A stretch of DNA of 48,094 nt, from positions 1 through 48,094 of the forward strand of contig NZ_JAJOZU010000008.1 of assembly GCF_022419205.1 (NCBI RefSeq). The letters are read 5' to 3'. The position numbers and the translations under genes were made by a program. Of this stretch, positions 9,285-18,176 are shown piece by piece. Below the pieces are notes generated by a model, which ran no database searches, was not told the origin of the DNA, and saw nothing but the letters and a program-made list of their open reading frames with translations. Position 1 is the first letter of the stretch. The number at the start of each line of letters is the position of its first letter. This DNA is from Thermomonas alba. GTDB taxonomy: Bacteria > Pseudomonadota > Gammaproteobacteria > Xanthomonadales > Xanthomonadaceae.

Positions 9285-10151
9285 TCACTCTTCGCAATCC
9301 GCCAGCTCTGCCGCTTCCAGCGTGTTCTGCATCAAAGTGGCCACGGTCATCGGCCCCACCCCGCCCGGCACCGGCGTGATCCAGCTGGCGCGCTTGGCCG
9401 CCTCCTCGAAGCCGACATCGCCGACCAGGCGTCCGTCGTCGAGGCGATTGATGCCAACGTCGATCACCACCGCCCCCGGCTTCACCCACTCGCCCGGAAT
9501 CAGGCCCGGCTTTCCCACCGCCACGACGAGAATGTCGGCCTCGCTCACATGGCGCTTGAGCACCTCGGGCGGCGTGAACTTGTGGCAGCTGGTGACGGTG
9601 CAGCCGGCGATCAGCAGCTCCTGGCCCATCGGCCGCCCCACGTGATTGGACACGCCGACGATGGTGGCGCTCTGCCCGCGCACCGGACGGTCGGTCCATG
9701 CCAGCAGCGTGGTGATGCCGCGCGGCGTGCAGGGGCGCAGGCCGAACTGGCGCAGCGCCAGATGGCCGACATTGGTCGGATGAAAGCCGTCCACGTCCTT
9801 GTGCGGATGGATGCGCTCGATCAGCGCACTGGCATCGCGAATGCCAGGCAGCGGCAGTTGAACCAGAATGCCGTGGATCTTGGGATCGGCGTTGAGCGTA
9901 TCGATCAGGGCCAGCAGCTCGGCCTCGCTGGTGCCGGCCGGCAGGTCGTAGTCGAATGCCTGGATGCCCACCTTGTCGGCGGCCCGGCGCTTGTTGCGCA
10001 CGTAGCTTTGGCTGGCCGGATCGTTGCCGACCAGCACCACCGCCAGCCCGGGACGCGGCTTGCCGGCCGCCAGCCGCGCCTGCACCCGGATTTTCAATGA
10101 ATCCAGCAGTTCATCGGCGATGCGTTTCCCATCGAGAATGCGAGCAGCCAT
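9285..10151 (-). CDS. folD: Methylenetetrahydrofolate dehydrogenase/cyclohydrolase
   Basis: A 288-residue bifunctional cytosolic enzyme that interconverts 5,10-methylene-, 5,10-methenyl- and 10-formyl-tetrahydrofolate using NADP. The family signature Y50-VRN-K54 is present with the catalytic lysine at 54, followed by the QLPLPG substrate loop, the nucleotide-binding stretch [11 protein letters not shown], and the conserved C-terminal [10 protein letters not shown] near 260. Length matches the family (about 285). It is transcribed away from the small zinc-ribbon gene; the 127-base gap between them holds the two promoters, none of which I could assign with certainty. Confidence 0.96.
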   Translation of the reverse strand: MAARILDGKRIADELLDSLKIRVQARLAAGKPRPGLAVVLVGNDPASQSYVRNKRRAADKVGIQAFDYDLPAGTSEAELLALIDTLNADPKIHGILVQLPLPGIRDASALIERIHPHKDVDGFHPTNVGHLALRQFGLRPCTPRGITTLLAWTDRPVRGQSATIVGVSNHVGRPMGQELLIAGCTVTSCHKFTPPEVLKRHVSEADILVVAVGKPGLIPGEWVKPGAVVIDVGINRLDDGRLVGDVGFEEAAKRASWITPVPGGVGPMTVATLMQNTLEAAELADCEE

Positions 10152-10278
10152 GGGCGGTAGGCGATCGAAATGCGGACAAGAGATGCATTATCGCCCACTT
10201 GGCCCTTGGCCGAAATCGCGTCGCTACAACGTTCACGCGATAAGCTGCGGCAGCAGGTTGCAGACGGACGAGGCCCAG

Positions 10279-10482
10279 ATGATGACGGTCAAGGGAGAAT
10301 GCCCGAAGTGCGGCAAGCGCGTGCTGCACGTCAATGTCGAGCAGATCGTGGGGATGGTCGGGGGCGAGAGCAAGGCGCGCTGCATCAGCTTCAGCTGCAT
10401 CCACTGCCACGCCGTGCTGGGCGTGCAGCTGGACGCCCGCGCCAAGCCGCGGCCGCGACGCAAGGCGACGCCCGCCGCCTGA
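10279..10482 (+). CDS. Small zinc-ribbon protein of unknown role
   Basis: A 67-residue protein (or 66 from the adjacent ATG at 10282). Two cysteine pairs, CPKC near residue 8 and CIHC near 40, plus one extra cysteine at about 35, make a zinc-ribbon fold likely. The C-terminus is a basic tail (KPRPRRK). The pattern suggests nucleic-acid or protein binding, but no family was recognised. It sits alone on the plus strand between folD and der, pointing at der, with 48 bases between the two stop codons and no clear terminator there. Confidence 0.65.
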   Translation: MMTVKGECPKCGKRVLHVNVEQIVGMVGGESKARCISFSCIHCHAVLGVQLDARAKPRPRRKATPAA

Positions 10483-10530
10483 GATGGCCGGAGCGGATGG
10501 CGGGCGCGTCGGGACCGCCCCAAGCTAAAG

Positions 10531-11931
10531 TCAACGGCCGCGCTTGACATGCCGCAGCAGGCGCCGTTTCTTGGCGACCTGGCGCTGGGTCAGCTCGTTT
10601 TTCTTGCCCTCGTAGGGGTTGCTGCCTTCGCGGAACACGAAGCGGATCGGGGTGCCGACCAGCTTGAAGCGCTTGCGGAAGAAGTTTTCGAGATAGCGCT
10701 GATAGGTGCCGCTGAGGGTCTTCAGGCGGGTGCCGTGCACGACGAAGGTCGGCGGGGTAGCGCCACCGGGATGGGCGAAGCGCAGCTTGGCCACGTGCCC
10801 GCGCACCACCGGCGGCGGATTCGCGGCATACGCCGCCTCCAGTGCGCGGGTGACCTCCGAGGTGCTGAACTCGCGGGTCGCCGAGGCATGCGCGCGGTGA
10901 ATGGCGCGGAACAGTTCGCGCAGGCCGGAGCCGTGCAGCGCGGAAATGCGCACGCGCTCGGCCCAGTCCACGAACCCGAGCTTGCGCGCCGCCAGCGCCT
11001 CGGCCTGCTGGCGCTCGTAGTCGCTGCGGCCGTCCCACTTGTTGAGCGCGATCACCAGCGCGCGGCCAGCGTCCAGCACCGCGCCCAGCACGGTGGCGTC
11101 CTGGTCGGTGACGCCCTCGCTGGCGTCCAGCATCAGCACTGCGACCTGGCACTGCTCGATTGCCTGCAAAGTCTTGAGCGCGGAAAACTTTTCGACCGCC
11201 TCCTCCACCCGCGCCCGCCGCCGCAGTCCGGCAGTGTCGATCAGGCGATACTTGCGGCCATCGCGTTCGAGATCGATCGCGATCGAATCCCGGGTGGTGC
11301 CGGGCACTTCCGAGGCGATCATCCGCTCCTCGCCGAGGATGCGGTTGATTAGGGTGGATTTGCCGACGTTCGGGCGGCCGACGAAGGCGATGCGGATGCG
11401 TTCGGGGTCGTCGTCGAGCATTTGCGCATGGCCGACCTCGGGCAACAGCGCCGTCACCCGCGTCAACAGCGCGTCGAGGCCGGTGCGATGCGCGCTCGAC
11501 ACCGGCAGCATGTCGGCAACCCCGTAGCGGGCAAACTCCGCCAGCGCCGCGCGGGCATCGATGCCGTCGATCTTGTTGACCACCAGCAGGGTCGGCTTGG
11601 CCAGCTTGCGCAGCCATTGCAGGATGTCATCGTCCAGCGCCGAGGCTCCCTCGCGCCCGTCCACGATGAACAGCACCAGATCGGCCTCTTCCGCCGCGGC
11701 CCGTGACTGGCGCGCCGTCGCCCCGGCCAGGCCGTCTTCCTCGCCGGCGATGCCGCCGGTATCCACCAGCACGAAGGGGCGCCCCTCACGTTGCCGGCAC
11801 ACGCCGTAATGGCGATCGCGGGTCACGCCCGGCTCGTCGTGCACCAGCGCATCGCGGCTGCGGGTCAGCGCATTGAACAGCGTGGATTTACCGACATTGG
11901 GGCGCCCGACGAGCGCAACGAGCGGAAGCAT
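10531..11931 (-). CDS. der: Ribosome assembly GTPase Der (EngA)
   Basis: A 466-residue GTPase with two tandem G domains, needed for maturation of the 50S subunit. The first P-loop GRPNVGKST is at 9-17 and the second, also GRPNVGKST, is near 185. NKID and NKWD guanine-specificity motifs follow each. The C-terminal KH-like domain ends in a basic tail ([14 protein letters not shown]). It follows bamB on the same strand, an order conserved in gammaproteobacteria. The 125-base gap upstream includes a hairpin (GGATGCC at 11953-11959 with GGCATCC at 11964-11970) without a T-tract in the reading direction, so read-through from bamB is possible. Confidence 0.97.
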   Translation of the reverse strand: MLPLVALVGRPNVGKSTLFNALTRSRDALVHDEPGVTRDRHYGVCRQREGRPFVLVDTGGIAGEEDGLAGATARQSRAAAEEADLVLFIVDGREGASALDDDILQWLRKLAKPTLLVVNKIDGIDARAALAEFARYGVADMLPVSSAHRTGLDALLTRVTALLPEVGHAQMLDDDPERIRIAFVGRPNVGKSTLINRILGEERMIASEVPGTTRDSIAIDLERDGRKYRLIDTAGLRRRARVEEAVEKFSALKTLQAIEQCQVAVLMLDASEGVTDQDATVLGAVLDAGRALVIALNKWDGRSDYERQQAEALAARKLGFVDWAERVRISALHGSGLRELFRAIHRAHASATREFSTSEVTRALEAAYAANPPPVVRGHVAKLRFAHPGGATPPTFVVHGTRLKTLSGTYQRYLENFFRKRFKLVGTPIRFVFREGSNPYEGKKNELTQRQVAKKRRLLRHVKRGR

Positions 11932-12056
11932 GGATCACGTACCTTCGGAAATGGATGCCGTCCGGCATCCCAAAAAATCGATGCGACAGCGGCCCCGGCG
12001 GGCAAGCCGGAGCCGCGAATCAGAAAGGCCAGCGGCGCACCGCCGGCGCGGCGGGA

Positions 12057-13241
12057 TCACGGCTGCAGCGCAAACGCCGTCAGCTTGCCGTCCACGCTCT
12101 GCACCACCACGATGCCATTGGCCTCCACCGGCTTGCCGGTCACTGCCGCGCCCACCTTGCTGCGCGCGGCAAACGCGCCGTCCTTGAGGTTCAGCCAGTG
12201 CACCACGCCCTCATAATCGCCCACCACCGCGTAATCGCCCTGCACGGTCGGAGCCGAGACATTGCGGTTGAGCAGCCCGGACTGCTTCCAGATGCTGCCG
12301 CCGGTGTTCTTGTCCAAACCGACGACGTTGCCATTGCGGTCGGTGATGACCACCGCCGAGTTGCTCAGGCCCAACCCGCGCGGGCCGCCGTAGTCGCTGT
12401 CCCACAGGATCTGGCCGCGCGGGCCGTCGATCGCCACGGTGTGGTTCTTGAAGCTGGTGGCAAACAGCACGGTGCCATCCAGCACCGCGGCGCCGTCCAC
12501 GTCGGCCATGCGCTCCAGCTCGCTGCGGCCATCCGGCTCGGCCACCGCCACGCTCCAACGCTCGCTGCCATCGCTGGCGCTGAGCGCGGTCAGGGTGCCG
12601 TTGTCCCCGGGCACGAACACCAGGCCCGGGCCGAGGGTGAGCTCGCCCGTGCCGCGCACGGTCAGCGCCGGCATGTCGGCGCTGTAGAACCAGCGGCGCT
12701 CGCCGCTGGCGGCATCGAAGGCGGTGACCCGGCCATCGTTGGAATGCACGAACACCATGCCGCCGGCAATCGCGGGAGCGGCCAGCACTTCGTTGCCGAC
12801 CCGGGCGGTCCACTTCTGATGACCATCGGCGGCATCCAGCGCGATCACCTCGCCTTTCAGACCACCGACCACCACCAGCCCGTCGCCGGCGCCGGGGCCG
12901 CCGCTCAGACGGGACTTCGAATCGTAGTGCCACAGGGTTTGCCCGGTGGCCAGATCGATCGCGGTGACGCCGCCATCCACGGCAGCGGCATACACCTTGC
13001 CGTCCACGATCACCGGATGCTGGCCGATGCCGAGATTCTTCTCGCCCTTGCCGACCTTGACCGACCACAGCGGCTTGACGCCGACGGTCGGCGTGAAATC
13101 GACCAGCTGGGCCGGCTCGCCGGTCTTGTCCTTGTGACGACCGCCGAACAGGGTCTTGATGCTGCTGCAGCCGGACACGGCGACCGTGGCGACGAGAACG
13201 GCGGCGAGAAGGCGCAGAGCGCGGGGCTGACGCGAAATCAT
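12057..13241 (-). CDS. bamB: Outer-membrane assembly lipoprotein BamB
   Basis: A 394-residue lipoprotein of the BAM complex, which folds beta-barrel proteins into the outer membrane. The lipobox VSGC ends at Cys25. The rest is an eight-bladed PQQ-type beta-propeller with recurrent blades of the form GxVxAxDxxTGxxxW (for example AIDLATGQTLW, AFDAASGERRW, ALSASDGSERW, GLDKNTGGSIW). Length equals the E. coli protein. Its ATG overlaps the yfgM stop by one base (TGATG), so the two are translationally coupled, with der downstream. Confidence 0.95.
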   Translation of the reverse strand: MISRQPRALRLLAAVLVATVAVSGCSSIKTLFGGRHKDKTGEPAQLVDFTPTVGVKPLWSVKVGKGEKNLGIGQHPVIVDGKVYAAAVDGGVTAIDLATGQTLWHYDSKSRLSGGPGAGDGLVVVGGLKGEVIALDAADGHQKWTARVGNEVLAAPAIAGGMVFVHSNDGRVTAFDAASGERRWFYSADMPALTVRGTGELTLGPGLVFVPGDNGTLTALSASDGSERWSVAVAEPDGRSELERMADVDGAAVLDGTVLFATSFKNHTVAIDGPRGQILWDSDYGGPRGLGLSNSAVVITDRNGNVVGLDKNTGGSIWKQSGLLNRNVSAPTVQGDYAVVGDYEGVVHWLNLKDGAFAARSKVGAAVTGKPVEANGIVVVQSVDGKLTAFALQP

Positions 13242-13885
13242 CAGGCATTGTCCTCGGTGTGCGGCGGGGTGCCGCCGGCCTCGATCAGCTTCATTTCCAG
13301 CAGGCGGTGCTGGGGATCGCCGACCGCGACCAGCACCAGCGCCTTGCGATAGGACTCCTGCGCCTTGGCCATCTCGCCCAGCGCGAACTGCGCATCGCCA
13401 CGGGCTTCGAGCATGGCCGGGTTGCGCTCGTCATCCAGCAGGGCCAGCGCCTCCTTGGCCTTGCCGGCGTCGATCAGCAGGCGTGCCAGGCGTTCGCGCA
13501 GGAGCGGACGCAGGTCGGCAGGCACCTCGCGCACGCCGCGCAGGGTGGCGATGGCATCATCGCGCTTGCCCGCCTCCAGCTGCGCCTTGGCCAACTGCAG
13601 CGCAGCCAGCGTGCCCAGCGTGGGGTTGTCCTGATCGAGGCGGGCGATCACACCTTGCCCCTTGTCGGCCGGCAGCTTGCCATCCTCGAATGCCTGCACC
13701 GCCTGCGCGTAGGCGGCGCTCACGCCCATTTCGGCCTGCCGGCGCTGGCTCTGCCACCAGTTCCAGCCTGCGATCAGCGCAAGCCCGAGGCCGATGCCGC
13801 CGATGATGCCAAGGGCGTTGTTGCGGAGCCAGGCGCGCACCTGCTCGCTCTTTTCGTGCTCATTGAGCAGATCGTCGATTGCCAT
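13241..13885 (-). CDS. yfgM: YfgM-like periplasmic TPR protein
   Basis: A 214-residue protein with a short cytosolic N-terminus (MAIDDLLNEHEKSEQ), one transmembrane helix at about 22-44, and a periplasmic tetratricopeptide domain. In E. coli YfgM binds the Sec translocon partner PpiD and helps hand over exported proteins. Longer readings exist upstream, but the ATG at 13885 is chosen because AGAGG precedes it and the conserved family N-terminus begins there. It overlaps bamB by one base. The hisS and ispG genes, which sit upstream of it in enteric bacteria, are not here; the rodZ-like gene is directly upstream. Confidence 0.9.
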   Translation of the reverse strand: MAIDDLLNEHEKSEQVRAWLRNNALGIIGGIGLGLALIAGWNWWQSQRRQAEMGVSAAYAQAVQAFEDGKLPADKGQGVIARLDQDNPTLGTLAALQLAKAQLEAGKRDDAIATLRGVREVPADLRPLLRERLARLLIDAGKAKEALALLDDERNPAMLEARGDAQFALGEMAKAQESYRKALVLVAVGDPQHRLLEMKLIEAGGTPPHTEDNA

Positions 13886-13967
13886 GCTGCCTCTCGCCCG
13901 TCGTCCTGGACGGGTGTGATGTGAGTGAATCGGAAATGAAGTCGCGCGCGCCGCGGGTTGGGCAGGG

Positions 13968-14774
13968 TTACTCCGCCGCAGCGATCGAGCCGTCGGAGGA
14001 TACCGCAAAGCGGGCGACATTCGCGCGCGCGTGCGCCGCGACATCCACCGCCTTCCCGCGCACGGCCAGTGCCACCGCCGACGCGTTGCCGATGGTCATG
14101 CGCGCGACCTGAGCCGCGGCATAACGGCGCTCGCTGCCCGCCGGTAGCAACGCCTGTTCGATCGGCGCGCCATCGCGCCCGATCACTTCCAGCCAGGTCT
14201 TGTCGTTCGTGCGCAGCAGAATGTCCGGATCGCGCCGCTCGGTCGCGCTCGCCGACGCGGCGGGCAGCGGCGCCATCGACGCCACGATGGTGCGCGCGGC
14301 GGCGGGCGATTGGGGTGCCGCGGGCACGGCATCCAACGCGGCTACCGCCGGCGAAGAATCCGCCGCCATGTGCTGACGGGTCGCAACCCAGGCCGGAACC
14401 GCCAGCGACAGGGTCAGCACGATGTAGACCAGACGCCGCCCGATCTGCTCGGCCCACCAGCGCACCTTGGGAATATGGGTGCGGCTGACCAGCCGGGTCG
14501 GCTCCACCGGCGCCACGTTCAGCGCCTCCATCATGGCCGTGGTGCCCAGCCCGAGCAGACGCGCATAGCTGCGCACCTGGCCGCGCACGAACACCGGCGC
14601 GCCCAGGCGATCCCAATCCTCTTCTTCCAGCGAGCGCACCACCTGCACCGGCATGTGCAGCCTGGCCGCCACTTCCTCGATCCGTAGCCCCGCAGCCTCA
14701 CGCGCTGCGCGCAGGCGCGCGCCGCAACCTGCCAGCGCCGCGTGAGTGGAATCCTGGGCGATGTTCGCTGTCAT
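13968..14774 (-). CDS. rodZ: RodZ-like cytoskeletal/HTH membrane protein
   Basis: A 268-residue protein with a Cro/CI-type helix-turn-helix domain at about 16-85, a basic juxtamembrane stretch, one transmembrane helix (about 114-131), an Ala/Pro/Ser-rich linker and a C-terminal beta domain (WLEVIGRDG onward; the DUF4115 position). In E. coli RodZ binds MreB inside the cell and governs rod shape. Gene order (after rlmN and pilF, before yfgM) fits. The ATG at 14774 overlaps the pilF stop (ATGA). A longer reading upstream lies inside pilF in another frame and is rejected. Confidence 0.87.
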   Translation of the reverse strand: MTANIAQDSTHAALAGCGARLRAAREAAGLRIEEVAARLHMPVQVVRSLEEEDWDRLGAPVFVRGQVRSYARLLGLGTTAMMEALNVAPVEPTRLVSRTHIPKVRWWAEQIGRRLVYIVLTLSLAVPAWVATRQHMAADSSPAVAALDAVPAAPQSPAAARTIVASMAPLPAASASATERRDPDILLRTNDKTWLEVIGRDGAPIEQALLPAGSERRYAAAQVARMTIGNASAVALAVRGKAVDVAAHARANVARFAVSSDGSIAAAE

Positions 14775-15589
14775 TGCGTGCGTGGCGGAGTGGCGGAGGT
14801 TGAAGAAATCGCCTGTAAACGCGAAAGATAGCGCGAAGCGGCCGCGTTGTCGCCCAGTTTCTGCTCGATGTCCGCCGCCAGCCGCAAACCGGCGGGGTCC
14901 TCGGGGCTCAGGGCCAGCCAGCGCTCGACGAACGCGCGTGCATCCAGCCCGTTGCCTCGCTCCTGCTCCAATGCCGCCATGCCGGCCAGCGCGGTCAGAT
15001 TCTGCGGATCCAGCTCCAGCGCCCTGCGCCAGTTCGATTCGGCGCGCTCCGGCTGACCTGCGCGCATGGCGCAAGTGCCCGCATTGACCAGCGCGGCTAC
15101 GGGCGTCGGATAGGTCGGATCGGCCAGCGCACGCTCGAACCAGGGCAGCGCGTCCGCCGCCTGTCCGTTCGCGCACAGCCAGTTGCCGTAGTTGTTGGCA
15201 TACACCCCATTGCCGGGCGCGATCTGCACTGCAGCGCGGTACGCCTTGCCTGCTGCCGCCGCATCGCCGCGCGCGCTGGCGATCGCGCCGAGCAGCGTCT
15301 GGGCATCGCCCGAATCGGGCCGAAGCTTGAGCGCCTGCCGCGCCAGACGCTCGGCCTCGGCGTACTGGCCGCGCTGCAGTTGGTCGTTGGCAGACAGCAG
15401 CAGCAAGACCGGATCGGACTCGGCGCGCCCTTTCTTGCCGCTCACGTCGTAGCTGGGCGCCACCTGGGTATAGCCGCGCGGCTGGGCACTGGGCCGGATG
15501 AAGGACAGCCGCTCCATCTGCTGGCAGCCGGCGAGCAGCAGCGCAAAGGCGACAAATCCAGGCCCGAGCCGTGACCCACTAAGCGGCAT
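14771..15589 (-). CDS. pilF: Type IV pilus biogenesis lipoprotein PilF/PilW
   Basis: A 272-residue TPR lipoprotein, the pilotin that brings the secretin PilQ to the outer membrane during type IV pilus assembly. The lipobox LAGC ends at Cys22. Several tetratricopeptide repeats fill residues 70-260. The ATG at 15589 is preferred to that at 15595 since AGGAG stands six bases before it; it lies inside the rlmN stop region (11-base overlap). The downstream end overlaps rodZ by four bases. Its place between rlmN and rodZ is conserved in pilus-bearing gammaproteobacteria. Confidence 0.9.
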   Translation of the reverse strand: MPLSGSRLGPGFVAFALLLAGCQQMERLSFIRPSAQPRGYTQVAPSYDVSGKKGRAESDPVLLLLSANDQLQRGQYAEAERLARQALKLRPDSGDAQTLLGAIASARGDAAAAGKAYRAAVQIAPGNGVYANNYGNWLCANGQAADALPWFERALADPTYPTPVAALVNAGTCAMRAGQPERAESNWRRALELDPQNLTALAGMAALEQERGNGLDARAFVERWLALSPEDPAGLRLAADIEQKLGDNAAASRYLSRLQAISSTSATPPRTQ

Positions 15590-16841
15590 GCACATCTCCT
15601 CGCGCCTGCAGGCGCTTGCGAAACTCGGAGGAACGCCGGGTGCGATCCAGCACCTGCCCTTTGAGCTGGCCGCAGGCGGCATCGATGTCGTCGCCGCGGG
15701 TGCGGCGCACCGGCGCGATCAGGCCGGCATCGTTCAGCAGCTTCTGGAAGGCGCGGATGGCCACTTCGTCCGGTCGTTCGTAGCGCGCGCCTGGGAACGG
15801 GTTGAACGGAATCAGGTTGACCTTGGCCGCGTCCTTCATCTGCACGCGGCGGTCGAAGTCGCGCAGCAGCGCCACCAAAGCGCGCGCGTGCTCCGGCTGG
15901 TCGTTCACACCCTTCATCAAGGTGTATTCGAAGGTGACGGATTCGCCTTTCTTGCGCAGCGCATAGCGCACGCAGGCGTCCATCAGTTCGGCGATTGGGT
16001 ATTTGCGGTTGAGCGGCACCAGCTGGTCGCGCAGCTCGTCGAACGGCGCATGCAAGGAGACTGCCAGCGACACGTCGCTTTCCTGCGCCAAGCGGTCGAT
16101 CATCGGCACCATGCCGGCGGTGGAGAGGGTGACGCGCTTGTTGGCCAGCCCATAGCCGAGGTCATCGCGCATGATGCTCATGGCGCGTACGACGTTGTCG
16201 AAATTGGCCAGCGGCTCGCCCATGCCCATCATCACCACGTTGGTGAGGCGGCGCTGCTGGTGCGGCACATTGCCGAGATGACGCGCCGCCACCCACACCT
16301 GGCCAATGATCTCGGCGGTGGTCAGATTACGGTTGAAGCCCTGGGTCGCGGTCGAGCAGAACGTGCAGTTGAGCGCGCAGCCCACCTGCGAGGACACGCA
16401 CAGCGTGCCGCGCCCCTTGTCGGGGATGTAGACCGTTTCGATGGCGTTGCTGGCGTCCATGCCGAGCAGCCACTTGTGGGTGCCGTCGCTGGAGGCCTTG
16501 TCGAACAGCACCTGCGGCGCGCGCACCAGCGCGCGATCCTCCAGCTTGGCGCGCAGCGCCTTGCCGAGGTCGGTCATGGCGGTAAAGTCGGTGACGTAGC
16601 GGTGATGGATCCACTTCATCACCTGGTGGGCGCGGAACTTCTTCTCGCCCAACTCTTCCTCGAAGAAGCGCTCCAGGCGGGCGCGATCGAAGTCGAAGAT
16701 GTTGGTCTTCCCGGCATCGGCCAAGGCCGCCGACTTGCCGGCATGGCCGTCCACGCCGGCCATTGCCGGCGTGGCGGCAGACGCCGCCCCGTCCTCGCCC
16801 AGCAGGGTGATCTCGATGGACGGAGTGCGTGCGGTGGTCAT
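15579..16841 (-). CDS. rlmN: Dual 23S rRNA/tRNA adenine-C2 methyltransferase RlmN
   Basis: A 420-residue radical SAM enzyme that methylates A2503 of 23S rRNA and A37 of some tRNAs. The CX3CX2C iron-sulphur motif reads CALNCTFC, preceded by CVSSQVG. The C-terminal catalytic cysteine is in [11 protein letters not shown]. The first ~45 residues ([13 protein letters not shown] onward) are longer and more variable than in E. coli RlmN (384 residues); an internal ATG was not preferred because no better ribosome binding site was seen. It lies seven bases after ndk and overlaps pilF. Confidence 0.95.
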   Translation of the reverse strand: MTTARTPSIEITLLGEDGAASAATPAMAGVDGHAGKSAALADAGKTNIFDFDRARLERFFEEELGEKKFRAHQVMKWIHHRYVTDFTAMTDLGKALRAKLEDRALVRAPQVLFDKASSDGTHKWLLGMDASNAIETVYIPDKGRGTLCVSSQVGCALNCTFCSTATQGFNRNLTTAEIIGQVWVAARHLGNVPHQQRRLTNVVMMGMGEPLANFDNVVRAMSIMRDDLGYGLANKRVTLSTAGMVPMIDRLAQESDVSLAVSLHAPFDELRDQLVPLNRKYPIAELMDACVRYALRKKGESVTFEYTLMKGVNDQPEHARALVALLRDFDRRVQMKDAAKVNLIPFNPFPGARYERPDEVAIRAFQKLLNDAGLIAPVRRTRGDDIDAACGQLKGQVLDRTRRSSEFRKRLQARGDVHAA

Positions 16842-16848
16842 CGGCGGA

Positions 16849-17274
16849 TCAGCGTGCGTAGACGTCGGTGGCCGGGAAGAAGTAGGCGATCTCGATCGCG
16901 GCGTTCTCCAGCGAATCCGAACCGTGCACGGCGTTGGCGTCGATGCTTTCGGCGAAATCGGCGCGAATGGTGCCGGGCGCGGCGTCCTTCGGGTTGGTGG
17001 CGCCCATCAGTTCGCGGTTCTTGCGCACCGCATCCTCGCCTTCCAGCACCTGGATCATCACCGGGCCGGAGATCATGAACTCGACCAGCGCGTTGAAGAA
17101 CGGGCGCTCGCGGTGGACGGCGTAGAAGCCTTCCGCCTCGGCGCGCGAGAGGTGCTTCATCTTGGCGGCCACGATCTTCAGGCCAGCCTGCTCGAAACGG
17201 GTGTAGATCTGGCCGATGACGTTCTTGGCGACGGCATCGGGCTTGATGATCGAAAGAGTGCGCTCCAGCGCCAT
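16849..17274 (-). CDS. ndk: Nucleoside diphosphate kinase
   Basis: A 141-residue enzyme that balances nucleoside triphosphate pools by a phospho-histidine ping-pong. The active-site His is in NAVHGSDS near residue 117, and the N-terminal [12 protein letters not shown] is canonical. Length matches the family. GGAG precedes the ATG. It heads the minus-strand block ndk-rlmN-pilF-rodZ-yfgM-bamB-der. An intrinsic-terminator-like hairpin lies about 55 bases upstream of its start, described separately. Confidence 0.97.
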   Translation of the reverse strand: MALERTLSIIKPDAVAKNVIGQIYTRFEQAGLKIVAAKMKHLSRAEAEGFYAVHRERPFFNALVEFMISGPVMIQVLEGEDAVRKNRELMGATNPKDAAPGTIRADFAESIDANAVHGSDSLENAAIEIAYFFPATDVYAR

Positions 17275-17329
17275 GACGATTCTCCGGAGGTTGGCGGGCG
17301 TCCTTGCCGGAAGCGCCCGAGGATAACAG

Positions 17330-17356
17330 AAAAAACCCGCGTTCTGGCGCGGGTTT
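17330..17356 (-). terminator. Intrinsic terminator upstream of ndk
   Basis: The arms AAACCCGCG (17333-17341) and CGCGGGTTT (17348-17356) flank a six-base loop. Read on the minus strand the hairpin is followed by six T residues, so it is oriented to stop transcripts moving toward ndk. It lies between two divergent genes, where no upstream minus-strand gene is visible. A -10-like TATCCT (17325-17320, minus) between hairpin and ndk could restart transcription. Confidence 0.65.
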
Positions 17357-17377
17357 GGCCGATATGGCTGCGGAAGA

Positions 17378-17403
17378 TTCTAGCGCATTTTTCTAGCGCA
17401 TTT
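17378..17403. repeat. Tandem 13-base direct repeat
   Basis: TTCTAGCGCATTT occurs twice back to back (17378-17390 and 17391-17403). On the minus strand each copy contains TAGAA(A/T), with TAGAAT at 17382-17377 resembling a -10 element, just upstream of the terminator hairpin. Confidence 0.6.
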
Positions 17404-17460
17404 TCCGGGCAGCCTGCGGCTTGGGCACGATGCCGCCCGTCGCAGCCGACGCGCCCGCGA

Positions 17461-17504
17461 TTGACGTACGCAAGCGTACGGAGTAGCCTCAAACGAGCGT
17501 TTGA
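17461..17504 (+). promoter_or_regulatory. psrA promoter with two operator-like palindromes
   Basis: TTGACG (17461-17466) and TAGCCT (17484-17489) are spaced 17 bases apart, a plausible sigma-70 promoter. Between them lies the dyad CGTACGC-AA-GCGTACG (17465-17480). Just after the -10 is TCAAACGAGCGTTTGA (17489-17504), a perfect dyad that fits the published PsrA site (G/C)AAAC-N(2-4)-GTTT(G/C). Binding at the second site would block transcription, so autorepression relieved by long-chain fatty acids or acyl-CoA is likely by analogy with Pseudomonas PsrA. Confidence 0.7.
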
Positions 17505-17528
17505 TTCTGTCTGGCGCCAGGAGGCGGG

Positions 17529-18155
17529 ATGAGCCTGCAGCATTTCTCCACCAAGGACCGCATCCTGTACGCGGCCGAGGAGCTGTTCGCCCAGCAGGGC
17601 TTTGCCGCGACCTCGCTGCGCCAGGTGACCAGCCGCGCCGATGTCAACATCGCCGCGGTCAACTATCACTTCGGCAGCAAGGACAACCTCATCAACGAGG
17701 TCTTCCGGCGCCGCATGGACGTGATGAGCGCGCAGCGGCTGGAGGCCCTGCACCGCGCGCGGGAAACCGCGCCCGGGCAGCTGGAGCCGATCCTGGCCGC
17801 GTTCGTGGAGCCGGCGCTGGCCATGGCCCAGGACCGCCACGGCGGCGGCGCCTTCATCCGGGTGATCGCCCGCACCTACGCCGAGAACAACGACCGCCTG
17901 CGCAAGTTCCTGTCTGATCAGTACGGCCACGTGCTGCGCGAGTTCGCCAAGGCGATCGCCGGCTGCGTGCCCGGCCTGAGCAAGGAAGAGCTCTACTGGC
18001 GGCTGGATTTCCTGTCCGGCGCGTTGACCTATGCGATGGCCGATTTCGGCCTGATCAAGCGGCCTTCGGGAGTGTCCGAGGCCACCCACCGCCAGCGCGC
18101 CGCACAGGCGCTCATTCGCTTCGCCGCGGCCGGCTTCAATGCCGACGCATCCTGA
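17529..18155 (+). CDS. psrA: PsrA-type TetR-family fatty-acid-sensing repressor
   Basis: A 208-residue TetR-family regulator. The N-terminal helix-turn-helix (about 10-55) reads RILYAAEELFAQQGF and, further on, VNIAAVNYHFGSKDNLI, close to Pseudomonas PsrA. The C-terminal ligand domain matches PsrA in layout (for example LYWRLDFLSGALTYAM). Its own upstream region carries a PsrA-type operator, and the next two genes encode beta-oxidation enzymes, so it most likely senses long-chain acyl groups and represses this operon. It ends 21 bases before the next gene. Confidence 0.85.
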   Translation: MSLQHFSTKDRILYAAEELFAQQGFAATSLRQVTSRADVNIAAVNYHFGSKDNLINEVFRRRMDVMSAQRLEALHRARETAPGQLEPILAAFVEPALAMAQDRHGGGAFIRVIARTYAENNDRLRKFLSDQYGHVLREFAKAIAGCVPGLSKEELYWRLDFLSGALTYAMADFGLIKRPSGVSEATHRQRAAQALIRFAAAGFNADAS

Positions 18156-18176
18156 CTTTTCAAGGAGATAGATGAT

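Noticed and set aside
11953-11970. Hairpin before der as a terminator for bamB
   Set aside because: On the minus strand the T run comes before the stem, not after it, so it is not an intrinsic terminator in the direction of transcription.
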